The notes under the pieces: generated by a model
The model's database searches: none
What the model was told of the DNA's origin: nothing
What the model saw: the letters and a program-made list of their open reading frames with translations, nothing else
In this document: positions 50,651 through 58,374 of the stretch, one piece after another
Numbering within the stretch: the stretch's first letter is position 1
Layout: every line of letters begins with the position of its first letter
Source of the DNA: Nocardia anaemiae NBRC 100462
Lineage (GTDB): Bacteria > Actinomycetota > Actinomycetes > Mycobacteriales > Mycobacteriaceae
NCBI RefSeq assembly: GCF_001612725.1
Contig: NZ_BDAZ01000047.1
Span: 1-64,000 of the forward strand
Length of the DNA: 64,000 nucleotides
Reading direction: 5' to 3'
Position numbers and translations under genes: made by a program

Positions 50651-51358
50651 CTACTCCGGGGCGAAGCCGACGGCGATCCCCCGCGCGCCGAGCCATGGCA
50701 TCGGATCGATCGGAGTGCCGTCGCCCGAGTGGACTTCGTAGTGCAGGTGCGGGCCGGTGGAGAAGCCGCGGTTGCCGACGGTGGCGATGACCTCGCCCGC
50801 GCGCACCTGCTGACCCACGGTGGCGAGAATGTCGTTCACATGGCCGTAGACGCCGATGGTGCCGTCGTCCTGCTGCACCCGCACCCACATGCCGAAGCCG
50901 GAGGCCGGACCCGCCTCGATGACGGTGCCGTCGGTGACCGCGGCGATCGGGGTCCCGATGGGGTCGGCGAAATCGAGGCCCGCGTGCAACGCGCCCCAGC
51001 GCATGCCGAAGTTCGAGGTCAGCACGCCTGCGATGGGACGAACGGTGCGCGGCCGCGCCGCTTCGGCGGCCATCCGGTTCTGGTCCCAGCTGACGGCCTC
51101 GGGAACGGTCTGCGGCATCTGGGCCTCGGGCGGGGTGAATGCGGTGAAGGCGACGTCGTCACCGCCCTGGTCGGTCCTTCCGGTGATTCCGGGCAATGCG
51201 TCGGGGTCCGCGGCGGCCAGTACGCCGATCGCGGCGCTGACGACCGCGGCAGTGGCAACCACCCGGGCTGCGGCGCGGTTGCGGCGGGAACCGGTCGCGC
51301 CGAGACGATTAGGTAACGGTACGGTCACGGGCATGGCTAGAACGTACGGTACCGCCAT
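50651..51358 (-). CDS. Secreted/anchored M23 (LytM-type) peptidase
   Basis: 235 aa from ATG 51358; a TTG at 51382 and an ATG at 51334 are other possible starts. A basic stretch (RRNRAAAR) and a hydrophobic segment (~33-50, VVATAAVVSAAIGVLAAA) form a signal or anchor. The M23 fold follows: HxxxD in HAGLDF (His125, Asp129), GVYGHV (His173) and GPHLHYEVH (His204, His206). These zinc-binding and catalytic residues are all present, so it should be an active cell-wall endopeptidase, or a factor that binds and activates such enzymes. The region between anchor and catalytic domain is short and Pro-rich. It stands alone, divergent from the ArsR gene. Confidence 0.92.
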   Translation of the reverse strand: MAVPYVLAMPVTVPLPNRLGATGSRRNRAAARVVATAAVVSAAIGVLAAADPDALPGITGRTDQGGDDVAFTAFTPPEAQMPQTVPEAVSWDQNRMAAEAARPRTVRPIAGVLTSNFGMRWGALHAGLDFADPIGTPIAAVTDGTVIEAGPASGFGMWVRVQQDDGTIGVYGHVNDILATVGQQVRAGEVIATVGNRGFSTGPHLHYEVHSGDGTPIDPMPWLGARGIAVGFAPE

Positions 51359-51463
51359 GTACGCGCCCCAATCCTGTGGCAACCGTCATAGATCGACGAA
51401 AGCCCAGTTGACTGATTACAACTGAATAACGACACGGCGTGGTTGCCGTGGAGACCTGGTGAA

Positions 51464-51841
51464 ATGTCGTATCAGCCCGAATTGACCCGCGGGACGTCGG
51501 TCGCCCACACTGTTTCAGTGGCGACTAATGGAGTCCGGGCCATCGAAGCGCTCGCCGATCCGACCCGCCGGGCCATTTTCGAGGCATTGCCGACCGCGCC
51601 GATGTCGGTCGGCGATCTCGCGAAGCTCGTCGGCGTAACCAGCTCGGCGGCCTCCCAGCATCTGCGTGTACTGCGCGAGGCCCGGCTGGTGATGATGCGC
51701 CCGGACGGCAATCGGCGCCTGTACTTCTTGGATCCGCGCGGACTCGGCGACGCGCGCGACTATCTGGAGCAGTTCTGGCCCAGCGCGCTAGCGGCCTATG
51801 CCGCCGCCTTGAGCAGTGCCCGCGCCGAGGGCAACTCCTGA
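51464..51841 (+). CDS. ArsR-family winged-helix transcriptional regulator
   Basis: 125 aa from ATG 51464, with GGAGACC upstream; GTG 51521 (VATNGVRAIEALADPTRR) would remove a poorly conserved leader. The core RAIEALADPTRRAIFEALP...SVGDLAKLVGVTSSAASQHLRVLREARLV is the helix-turn-helix of the ArsR/SmtB class, followed by a wing (MRPDGNRRLYFLD). No Cys is present in the ELCVCDL-type position, so it is not a classical metal sensor of that type. The C-terminal helix resembles the subfamily that controls SRPBCC/AHSA1 proteins, but no such gene is next to it. Confidence 0.88.
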   Translation: MSYQPELTRGTSVAHTVSVATNGVRAIEALADPTRRAIFEALPTAPMSVGDLAKLVGVTSSAASQHLRVLREARLVMMRPDGNRRLYFLDPRGLGDARDYLEQFWPSALAAYAAALSSARAEGNS

Positions 51842-51845
51842 GTGC

Positions 51846-52832
51846 TCAGCCCACGCGGCGATACGCCGTTCGCCCGCGATTGTTTCCGTTACCCGGCCAT
51901 GCTCGCTTGGCGAGCTGCTTGTCGACCGCGCTGATCACCTCGGTGACGCCGATCCGCAGCAAGCCGGGATCGGGCGTATCGGCCATCGGATCGCCGAGCT
52001 GACCGGCCCACAGCACCGCATGCCTGCCGAGCAGGTGCGGTGGCGGGCCACCCCAGCGCGGCGGTGTCGGACCGAACAGCAATACGGTGCGGGTCCCGAA
52101 GGCGGTGGCCAGGTGCGCGACGCCGGTATCACCGCAGATGACGAGCGCGGCCTCGGCGACAGTGGCGGCGAGTTCGATGAGGTTCTGTTCACCCGCGAGC
52201 ACCCGGCCCACGGGTAGGCCCGCGCGCGCGGCGATATTCAGCGCGGTATCGCGCTCGGACGGGTCACCGGTGAGGACCACTTCGCGGCCGAGCACAAGCA
52301 GATGCCGCACGACCGCGGCGAACCGGTCCGGCGGCCAGCGGCGAGCCGGTGCGCCCGCGCCGACGTGCACGGCAACGCAATCGCGGCGACTTGTGGTCGC
52401 GACCGGGGGGACGAGTCCGAGATTGCGGCGATCGGCGACGATGCCGTCGGATTCGAGCAGATGACACCAGCGCTCGACGTGATGCATATCCGTCTGCCAT
52501 TCCGGGCCATCGAGTTCCGGAAAGGCCGGATTGCGGTAGGAGAGGATGCGTCCGGGGTCGGTCTTGGTGAGCGCGACGATGCTCTCCGCGCTCGGTCCGT
52601 GCAGGTTCACCGCCAGCGTGGGTTCGGGGGCATCCCAGCGCAGGTCACCGAGGTCGGCGGTCGGGATCATGGAGTCGACGGAGGCGATGAGGTCGACGAT
52701 CGGCTTCAAGCGGTGCGGAGCGGCGAGGATTATCTGATCGTGGGGTTTCGCCCGTCGCAGCGCGCGCAACGCGGGAACCGCGGTGAGTAGATCACCGAGG
52801 CCACGTGCCTGCAGCACGAGAACAACCGCCAC
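51846..52832 (-). CDS. Glycosyltransferase family 9 (heptosyltransferase-like)
   Basis: 328 aa from GTG 52832, preceded by GGAGAAGAG. N-terminal LVLQARGLGDLLTAVPALRALRRAKP is the donor-side entry of GT9 enzymes. The C-terminal half has VAVHVGAGAPARRWPPDRFAAV and ICGDTGVAHLATAFGTRTVLLFGPTPP, the nucleotide-sugar binding region with its conserved Asp and His. Actinomycetes lack lipopolysaccharide heptose, so the acceptor is unknown; a cell-envelope glycoconjugate is likely. It is convergent with the ArsR gene (four bases between stops) and lies far from the polyketide genes, so I do not assign it to the polyketide. Confidence 0.9.
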   Translation of the reverse strand: MAVVLVLQARGLGDLLTAVPALRALRRAKPHDQIILAAPHRLKPIVDLIASVDSMIPTADLGDLRWDAPEPTLAVNLHGPSAESIVALTKTDPGRILSYRNPAFPELDGPEWQTDMHHVERWCHLLESDGIVADRRNLGLVPPVATTSRRDCVAVHVGAGAPARRWPPDRFAAVVRHLLVLGREVVLTGDPSERDTALNIAARAGLPVGRVLAGEQNLIELAATVAEAALVICGDTGVAHLATAFGTRTVLLFGPTPPRWGGPPPHLLGRHAVLWAGQLGDPMADTPDPGLLRIGVTEVISAVDKQLAKRAWPGNGNNRGRTAYRRVG

Positions 52833-53035
52833 CCTCTTCTCCTAGCCACCCGAGACTCGCGAACCCGACCCAACCCGCTTCACCCCATGGGGGCACACGA
52901 TGAGAGCCACTTAGGGATGACTACCCGAGCCCTCTCGGCGATAAACGTGAGCGAGTACCCCGTTATCGAGCCCACTGTCCGAGTCGGAGGACTAGCCTCG
53001 GCGATGGCGGCCAACTACCACCAAGGAGCGTTCCT

Positions 53036-53446
53036 ATGACCTCCCGACTCAACCCGTACATCAGTTTTTCCGACTCGGCGCGCACCGCGTTGGAGTTCTA
53101 TCGCGATGTGTTCGACGGCACGCTGACCATGCAGACTTTCGGGGATATGGGGGATAAGGACGCGCCCGGCGCGCATCTGATCATGCACGGCATGCTGGAG
53201 ACGCCGAGCGGATTCACGCTGATGGCATCGGATACCCCGCCGGGTATGGAATACAAACCTGGAAGCAGCATTTCGATCAGTCTGTCCGGTGACGACGGCG
53301 ACGAACTGCGCGGCTACTGGGACAAGCTGTGCGCCGGTGGCACGGTCACCGTGCCGTTGGAGAAGCAGATGTGGGGCGACGAATTCGGCATGTGCCTGGA
53401 CCGCTTCGGCATCGCGTGGATGGTCAATATCGCGACACCCGCCTAG
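53036..53446 (+). CDS. VOC-superfamily protein, PhnB/3-demethylubiquinone-methyltransferase-like
   Basis: 136 aa, ATG preceded by AAGGAGC. The pattern LNPYISFSDSARTALEFYRDVFDG at the start and WGDEFGMCLDRFGIAWMVNI at the end is typical of the PhnB-like branch of vicinal oxygen chelate proteins, which are small dimers of paired beta-alpha-beta units. The substrate is unknown for most members. Around 200 bases upstream, between this gene and the GT9 gene, have no coding signal and must hold the two divergent promoters. Confidence 0.9.
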   Translation: MTSRLNPYISFSDSARTALEFYRDVFDGTLTMQTFGDMGDKDAPGAHLIMHGMLETPSGFTLMASDTPPGMEYKPGSSISISLSGDDGDELRGYWDKLCAGGTVTVPLEKQMWGDEFGMCLDRFGIAWMVNIATPA

Positions 53447-53513
53447 CGGCCGTCCGGTGCGTTCGTTCAGCAAATATCCAGAAAACGGCTGCCGTGCGAC
53501 CTAACATCACGTC

Positions 53514-54092
53514 ATGACGACAAACAGCGTGCTAGAGGGTCCTCTGCAGTCGCTTGCGCGTAGTGCGTGGCAAACGGTTCTGGTCACCGGCATCCTGTCG
53601 GTGATCCTCGGTGTGATGATCCTGGTCTGGCCCGATGTGACCCTGGTGGCCGCGGGCATCATCTTCGGCATCTATCTGGTGGTGAGCGGCTTCCTGCAGT
53701 TGGTGGCCGCATTCGGCACGCACACCAGCACCGGAATCCGGGTGCTCGCCTTCATCAGTGGTGTGTTGTCGATCATCATCGGTGTCTTCTGCTTCCGTGA
53801 CGAGTTGGCCTCGATTCTGTTGCTAGGCCTGTGGATCGGTATCGGCTGGCTGTTCCGTGGTGTCGCCCTGCTGATGGCGGCGATCTCCGAGCCCTCGCTA
53901 CCGGGCCGCGGCTGGGAGGGTTTCTTCGGAATCATCACCGCGATCGGCGGTGTGGTGCTGATCGTGTGGCCGGTCGCGTCGGTGGCGACGTTGGCGTTGG
54001 TCGCCGGGTGGTGGCTGATCATCCTGGGCATCATGGAGATCGTCACCTCGTTCGGCGTCCGCAAGGATGCGAAGAAGTTCGCTCAGATCTGA
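53514..54092 (+). CDS. HdeD/DUF308 family membrane protein
   Basis: 192 aa. Six hydrophobic segments in three pairs, with the DUF308 repeat pattern: VTGILSVILGVMILVWPDVTL, then FISGVLSIIIGVFCFRDELAS, then IITAIGGVVLIVWPVASV. Each repeat has the G(V/L)xxxxxP or equivalent turn. In enteric bacteria HdeD is linked to acid resistance; in actinomycetes the role of these proteins is not known. The start ATG lies 67 bases after the preceding VOC gene; they could share a transcript, but no functional link is evident. Confidence 0.88.
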   Translation: MTTNSVLEGPLQSLARSAWQTVLVTGILSVILGVMILVWPDVTLVAAGIIFGIYLVVSGFLQLVAAFGTHTSTGIRVLAFISGVLSIIIGVFCFRDELASILLLGLWIGIGWLFRGVALLMAAISEPSLPGRGWEGFFGIITAIGGVVLIVWPVASVATLALVAGWWLIILGIMEIVTSFGVRKDAKKFAQI

Positions 54093-54154
54093 GATCTTCG
54101 AGGCCGAAGAGAGATGAGCTCAGCCAGGAACTTCGTGGGAGACAGGCCGCGCGA

Positions 54155-54553
54155 TCAGGCGATGACCTGACCGATGCCGAGCAGGTTGCCCTCGCTGTCG
54201 CGGAACCAAGCGCCCCGCTCGGCTCGTCCCTTACTCGGATAGTTGCCCTCGATGTCCATGATCCCGTTCACGGTGCCGTCGTATTCCTCGAACACCACGC
54301 CGCGGGACCGTAGACCCGCGACGGTGGCCTCGATGTCGTCGACGTAGAAACCCATCTGGGTGAACGAGCCATCGGACGCACCGGCGGAGGCGAACAGGCA
54401 GAAGACACCCGAGGCACCTTCGTAACGCAGGCCGCCCTCGCGTTCCTCGACCGGTTCGAGACCGAGTTTCTCGGCGTACCAGCGGCGGGCTCGGGCGAGG
54501 TCCTTGGTGGGTATGCGGGCTTCGATGTGTGCGTTGCTCAGCATTCTCGTCAT
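54155..54553 (-). CDS. VOC-family (glyoxalase/dioxygenase-like) protein
   Basis: 132 aa; ATG 54544 (MLSNAHIEARIP) is an alternative start three codons in. AHIEARIPTKDLARARRWYAEKLGLEP and the C-terminal RGAWFRDSEGNLLGIGQ are the hallmarks of single-domain glyoxalase/bleomycin-resistance proteins, with an E(R)GAWFRDxEGN metal-side loop. Residues that would bind metal (His at AHIEA, Glu in SEGN) are present. The substrate is unknown. It is divergent from the alpha/beta hydrolase gene (86 bases). Confidence 0.9.
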   Translation of the reverse strand: MTRMLSNAHIEARIPTKDLARARRWYAEKLGLEPVEEREGGLRYEGASGVFCLFASAGASDGSFTQMGFYVDDIEATVAGLRSRGVVFEEYDGTVNGIMDIEGNYPSKGRAERGAWFRDSEGNLLGIGQVIA

Positions 54554-54639
54554 GGTAGCCAGCCCGCCGCACCGCCCTTCGACATCGCGCCACCCGCGCC
54601 GTACCTTCGTTACAGGACGGAAGTAATGGAGGGCATCGA

Positions 54640-55521
54640 ATGCCGGTCGATATCGAATTCACCAGTGGCGCAGTGACATTACGTGGCTGGCTCTTCCGGC
54701 CGGAAGCGGCGTCGGGCCCTGTGCCTTTGGTGGTGATGACGCACGGCTTCGCGGGCGTCAAGGAATGGGTGGCCCCATTTGCCGAAGTGTTCAGCAAGGC
54801 AGGACTGGCGTGTCTGGTGTACGACCACCCCCGGTTCGGGACCTCCGATGGTGAACCCCGCTACGAAGTCGACCCGGTCGCCCAGATCGAGGGCTACCGC
54901 GATGCGATCACCTTCGCCCAGACACTGGAGGGCATCGATCCGGAACGCATCGGCATCTGGGGAACCAGTTTCGCGGGCGGCCACGTGCTGGTCGTCGCGG
55001 CGACCGATCGACGCGTGCGCGCGGTCGTGTCGCAGGTGCCACTGACCAACGGCTGGGCCAACTTCCGCAGTTTGGTCCCCTCGATCATGCTGCCCGCGGT
55101 CCACGCGGCCATCGCCGCGGACCGGCAGGCCCGCGCCTCGGGCAAACCGCATCAGATGATCAAGGCGGCCTCCGATGATCCCACCGAACTCGTCGCCATG
55201 CCGGGTGTCGAGGTCTACAACTGGTTGATGGCCAATGGCCCGCGGATCCCCACATGGCGCAACGAGGTCACCCTCTCCAGCGTCGACAAATTCCAGTCCT
55301 ACGCCCCGGAAGCCTTCCTGCGCCGGGTTTCTCCGACACCACTGCTGATGGTGATCGCCGATCAAGACACTCTGACGCCCACCGATATCGCGCTGCAGAG
55401 CTATGCCGAGGCTCTGGAGCCCAAACAGTTGGCGCTTATTCCGGGCCCCCATTTCGCCGTCTACGAGGAGCAGTTCGAACGAGCATCCGTGTTGCCCGCG
55501 ACTTCTTACTTGCCGAGCTGA
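54640..55521 (+). CDS. Alpha/beta hydrolase (DLH/S15-like), C-terminus possibly frameshifted
   Basis: 293 aa. Catalytic triad: Ser110 in GTSFAGG, Asp243 in VIADQDTLTP and His271 in PGPHFAVY, with the oxyanion HGFAGVKEW at 35-43. It belongs to the hydrolase group annotated as dienelactone hydrolase-like or X-Pro dipeptidyl-peptidase-like; the natural substrate is unknown. After FERAS the frame reads VLPATSYLPS, an unlikely ending. The neighbouring frame reads RVARDFLLAELNG and stops at 55529, which looks like the normal final helix. A one-base change near 55485 is therefore suspected. Loss of the last ~10 residues should not remove activity. Confidence 0.88.
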   Translation: MPVDIEFTSGAVTLRGWLFRPEAASGPVPLVVMTHGFAGVKEWVAPFAEVFSKAGLACLVYDHPRFGTSDGEPRYEVDPVAQIEGYRDAITFAQTLEGIDPERIGIWGTSFAGGHVLVVAATDRRVRAVVSQVPLTNGWANFRSLVPSIMLPAVHAAIAADRQARASGKPHQMIKAASDDPTELVAMPGVEVYNWLMANGPRIPTWRNEVTLSSVDKFQSYAPEAFLRRVSPTPLLMVIADQDTLTPTDIALQSYAEALEPKQLALIPGPHFAVYEEQFERASVLPATSYLPS

Positions 55522-55664
55522 ACGGGTAGCGCCTGCCGATACGCGAGCGGGTGTGGTGGCGGCAATGGGTTCGAGTCGAGCAGGGTGACGCCGTATTCGC
55601 TTGACAGTCGGCGCATTTCGGCATCGAGTGCACGAACGGGCGGCCCCGAATGTGAGCCGTGATC

Positions 55665-56360
55665 TCACAGCGGCCGGAAACCGGCGCCGACGCCACCCGA
55701 CCGTTCCAGCAAACCCAGGATTACGCCGATCTCGATCGCCACGGCCGGATCGTGCACCACCGCCGTGCCGCAGGCAGCGTCGACGACGGTCACGCCGAGC
55801 ACCACGACGCCGATATGCCCGATATTCATCCCGACCAGGCGGTCGCCGAGCGTGACCGGACCGCCCGAATCGCCTGGCTTGGAGCAGAGCTGGCTCTGGA
55901 ACCACCACTCGTGCGTATCCCACACCACGCCGCAGTCGAAGCCGGAGGTGCGGCCGTTCTTGCAGACGATATCGCCCGGTCGCGGCGGTACGCCGATGCC
56001 GCTGATAAAGGTCTGCGCCACTTGGCGAACCGGCGTGACCTTGGTGCGGTCGAATTCGATGACGGCGAAGTCGTTGTCGTGGTCGACCGCGGCGACGGTG
56101 CCGATGACACCTGCCTGTTGTGTCTCGGACTGGACAGGCATACCGAGCTCGGCGCAGTGTCCGGCGGTGAGTCCGACCATCCGGTCGGCGCTGTCGTAGC
56201 CGACCGTGGTGAGGGTGCATACCGCTCGGCCGTCGAGCACAATGCCCGAGCCGCCGCCCATTGTCGCCATCTGGGCGGCCGTCGCGTTACCACAGGGAGC
56301 GATGACCACGATGACCGCGGCCACCAGCACGCGTATCCCGATCCTTCCGATGGCAACCAT
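55665..56360 (-). CDS. Secreted trypsin-like (S1 family) serine protease
   Basis: 231 aa from ATG 56360; the open frame extends to 56501 but adds a polar leader before the signal peptide. Signal peptide: RIGIRVLVAAVIVVIAPCGNATA, cleavage likely after ~ATA. Triad: His68 in TAGHC, Asp97 in DHDNDFAVI and Ser165 in GDSGGP. Cys residues at GHC, DCG, QLC and AACG suit the disulfides of streptogrisin-like proteases. There is no pro-domain of the alpha-lytic type; the mature enzyme starts near GGGSGIVLDG. About 135 bases beyond its stop, before the hydrolase gene, show no convincing gene. Confidence 0.92.
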   Translation of the reverse strand: MVAIGRIGIRVLVAAVIVVIAPCGNATAAQMATMGGGSGIVLDGRAVCTLTTVGYDSADRMVGLTAGHCAELGMPVQSETQQAGVIGTVAAVDHDNDFAVIEFDRTKVTPVRQVAQTFISGIGVPPRPGDIVCKNGRTSGFDCGVVWDTHEWWFQSQLCSKPGDSGGPVTLGDRLVGMNIGHIGVVVLGVTVVDAACGTAVVHDPAVAIEIGVILGLLERSGGVGAGFRPL

Positions 56361-56525
56361 GTCGCTAACTGTCCGCCGTGACCACCGCTTCTCGGTATTC
56401 ACTTTCGTTGCAGGTGGGACACGGTTCGATGTCGTCGACTCGACCGTAGAGCCGCCGCCGTCCCACACGGAATCTCCACAATTGGTGCGGGTTCTCTCCA
56501 CAGCGGGTGGCTAGGGTTTCGGTTC

Positions 56526-57227
56526 ATGGAACAGCACGCGGCGGGCAATGGGCAGGCGGCGCGACGAATTCTGGTGGTCGACGATGAGGTGACCATCGCG
56601 GAATCGGTGGCGGCGCGGCTGCGGTCCGAGGGGTTCACCGTCGATCTGGCGCATGACGGTCCCGGGGCGGTCGCGGCGGCCGAGGCGGTCGTGCCCGATC
56701 TGGTGGTGCTGGATGTGATGCTGCCCGGCTTCGACGGTCTCGAGGTGTGCCGCCGCATACAGGCCGCGCGCCCGATTCCGGTCCTCATGCTCACCGCGCG
56801 CACCGACGAAACCGATCAGCTCATCGGCCTCGGCGTCGGCGCGGACGACTACTTGACCAAACCGTTCTCGCTTCGTGTCCTCACCGCCCGAGTGCATGCC
56901 CTGCTGCGCCGGATGGACCGCGCAGTCGAACGCGATGGCGCCACCATCATCGTCGGCGACCTCCGCATCGACGTGGACCAGCGTCGCGTATGGCGCGCCG
57001 ATATCGAGGCCCAACTCACCCCGCTCGAATTCGATCTGCTGGCTCGGCTGGCACGACGTCCCCGTGTGGTGCTGGCCCGGGAACGTTTGCTCGAGGAGGT
57101 GTGGGACTGGGCCGATGCCGCGGGCACCCGCGCGGTCGACAGTCATATCAAGGCATTGCGCCGCAAGCTCGGCGCGGATGTGATCCGAACGGTGCACGGT
57201 GTCGGCTATGCGCTGGACGCGCGATGA
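56526..57227 (+). CDS. OmpR/PhoB-family response regulator
   Basis: 233 aa. Receiver domain 14-125: acidic pocket VDDE (18-21), phospho-acceptor Asp63 in LDVMLPG, the Thr of LTAR (~90), and Lys112 in LTKPF. The DNA-binding winged helix occupies ~140-231, with LTPLEFDLLARLARRPRVVLARERLLEEVW and the recognition segment TRAVDSHIKALRRKLG. The stop overlaps the start of the histidine kinase gene by ATGA, so the two form a coupled pair. The gene lies 165 bases from the divergent protease gene. Whether it controls that gene cannot be told from the sequence. Confidence 0.95.
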   Translation: MEQHAAGNGQAARRILVVDDEVTIAESVAARLRSEGFTVDLAHDGPGAVAAAEAVVPDLVVLDVMLPGFDGLEVCRRIQAARPIPVLMLTARTDETDQLIGLGVGADDYLTKPFSLRVLTARVHALLRRMDRAVERDGATIIVGDLRIDVDQRRVWRADIEAQLTPLEFDLLARLARRPRVVLARERLLEEVWDWADAAGTRAVDSHIKALRRKLGADVIRTVHGVGYALDAR

Positions 57228-58300
57228 GCGAGGAGATCGCGAGCGTGGACCCGCGGTGGCGCTCGACGGTTTCACGAAAGCTGCGTGGCATATCGGACGC
57301 GGTCGCGGAGGTGCTGCCGCGGCCGTTGGATCCCGTCACCTCGATCAAGTTGAAGTTCGCGATTCTGATGCTCGGCTCGGCCGGGGTGGCATTCGGGTTC
57401 TTTCGGCTGCGGATCGGGTGGCTGCCGCCGAAGACGACGATCGCGGCCACGGTGATCGCGCTGATCACCTCGCAGATCCTCGCGCACGGCACCACGCGGC
57501 CGCTGCGCGAGATGACGGCGGCGGCCAAGCGGATGGCGCAGGGCGATTACACCCGCCGGGTGCGGGCCAGCTCCCGTGACGAGGTCGGGCAACTGGCGGC
57601 GGCCTTCAATCAGATGGCCGCCGACCTGGCCGCCGCCGACCAGCAGCGCCGCGACCTGATCGCCAATGTCTCCCACGAACTGCGCACCCCGATCACCGCG
57701 CTGAATGCGGTGCTGGAGAACATGGTCGACGGCGTATCCGAACCCGACGACAAAACCCTGCGCACCGCACTCGCCCAAACCGAACGGCTCGCTCGACTCG
57801 TCTCCGAACTGCTCGACCTGTCCACCATCGAATCCGGCGCGCGTGCGCTCGACCGCGAAGAGCTCAGCGTCACACCGCTTTTGGCCGAGGTCGTCGCCGA
57901 GGCCGAGGCGGCCGCGGCGGCGCTCGGGCGCGGCGTGCGCTTCCGCACCGACGTGCAACCGAGCAGCGCAAGCGTTTTCGCAGACCGCGCACGTTTGCAC
58001 CAGGTGCTGCTCAACCTGCTCGACAACGCCGCCCGCCACGGACCCGCCGGTGGTGAAGTCCGCATCGAGGCCCGCGCCGACCGCGGCGGTCTCGTCATCG
58101 ATGTCCAAGACCAAGGCCCGGGCATTCCGATCCCCGAGCGCGCCACCATCTTCGACCGCTTCACCCGCGGCGGGCGCAGCGACGGCGGCGGTACCGGCCT
58201 GGGGCTGGCCATCTCGCGCTGGATAGTCGACCTACACGGCGGCACCATAGCCGTCGCCGATCCGGGCTCGCGCATCCGCGTGACTCTCCCTGCCGCTTAA
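57224..58300 (+). CDS. Membrane sensor histidine kinase
   Basis: 358 aa from the ATGA overlap. Two closely spaced membrane helices (~43-62 and ~71-87) with almost no outside loop, so sensing is probably within the membrane or through a partner. HAMP (~88-140) ends in RDEVGQLAAAFNQMAADL. The HisKA domain has phospho-acceptor His151 in NVSHELRTP. ATP-binding boxes: LLNLLDNAARH (N box), DQGPGIP (G1) and GGGTGLGLAI (G2). All catalytic boxes are intact. It works with the response regulator just upstream; the signal and regulon are unknown. Confidence 0.95.
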   Translation: MSEEIASVDPRWRSTVSRKLRGISDAVAEVLPRPLDPVTSIKLKFAILMLGSAGVAFGFFRLRIGWLPPKTTIAATVIALITSQILAHGTTRPLREMTAAAKRMAQGDYTRRVRASSRDEVGQLAAAFNQMAADLAAADQQRRDLIANVSHELRTPITALNAVLENMVDGVSEPDDKTLRTALAQTERLARLVSELLDLSTIESGARALDREELSVTPLLAEVVAEAEAAAAALGRGVRFRTDVQPSSASVFADRARLHQVLLNLLDNAARHGPAGGEVRIEARADRGGLVIDVQDQGPGIPIPERATIFDRFTRGGRSDGGGTGLGLAISRWIVDLHGGTIAVADPGSRIRVTLPAA

Positions 58301-58374
58301 CCCATTCCACTATTTCGTGACCCGGGCCAATGAGTTCCCGGGACGATCTCGCACACCCATAGGAGGGGACATCC

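Noticed and set aside
49234..50790. 518-codon + strand frame opposite the eight-helix membrane protein
   Set aside because: The translation is a polar Arg/Gln/His/Asp-rich series without motifs. The - strand frame gives well-formed membrane helices.
55505..55660. - strand string ending RLSSEYGVTLLDSNPLPPPHPLAYRQALPV, protein-like in appearance
   Set aside because: There is no start with a binding site, it is only ~34-50 codons long, third-position GC is too low for this genome, and it overlaps the hydrolase end. At best it is a relic; not enough to annotate.
54679..56220. 513-codon - strand frame across the hydrolase and protease genes
   Set aside because: It runs through two genes with clear catalytic motifs in other frames and has Arg-rich, motif-free sequence.
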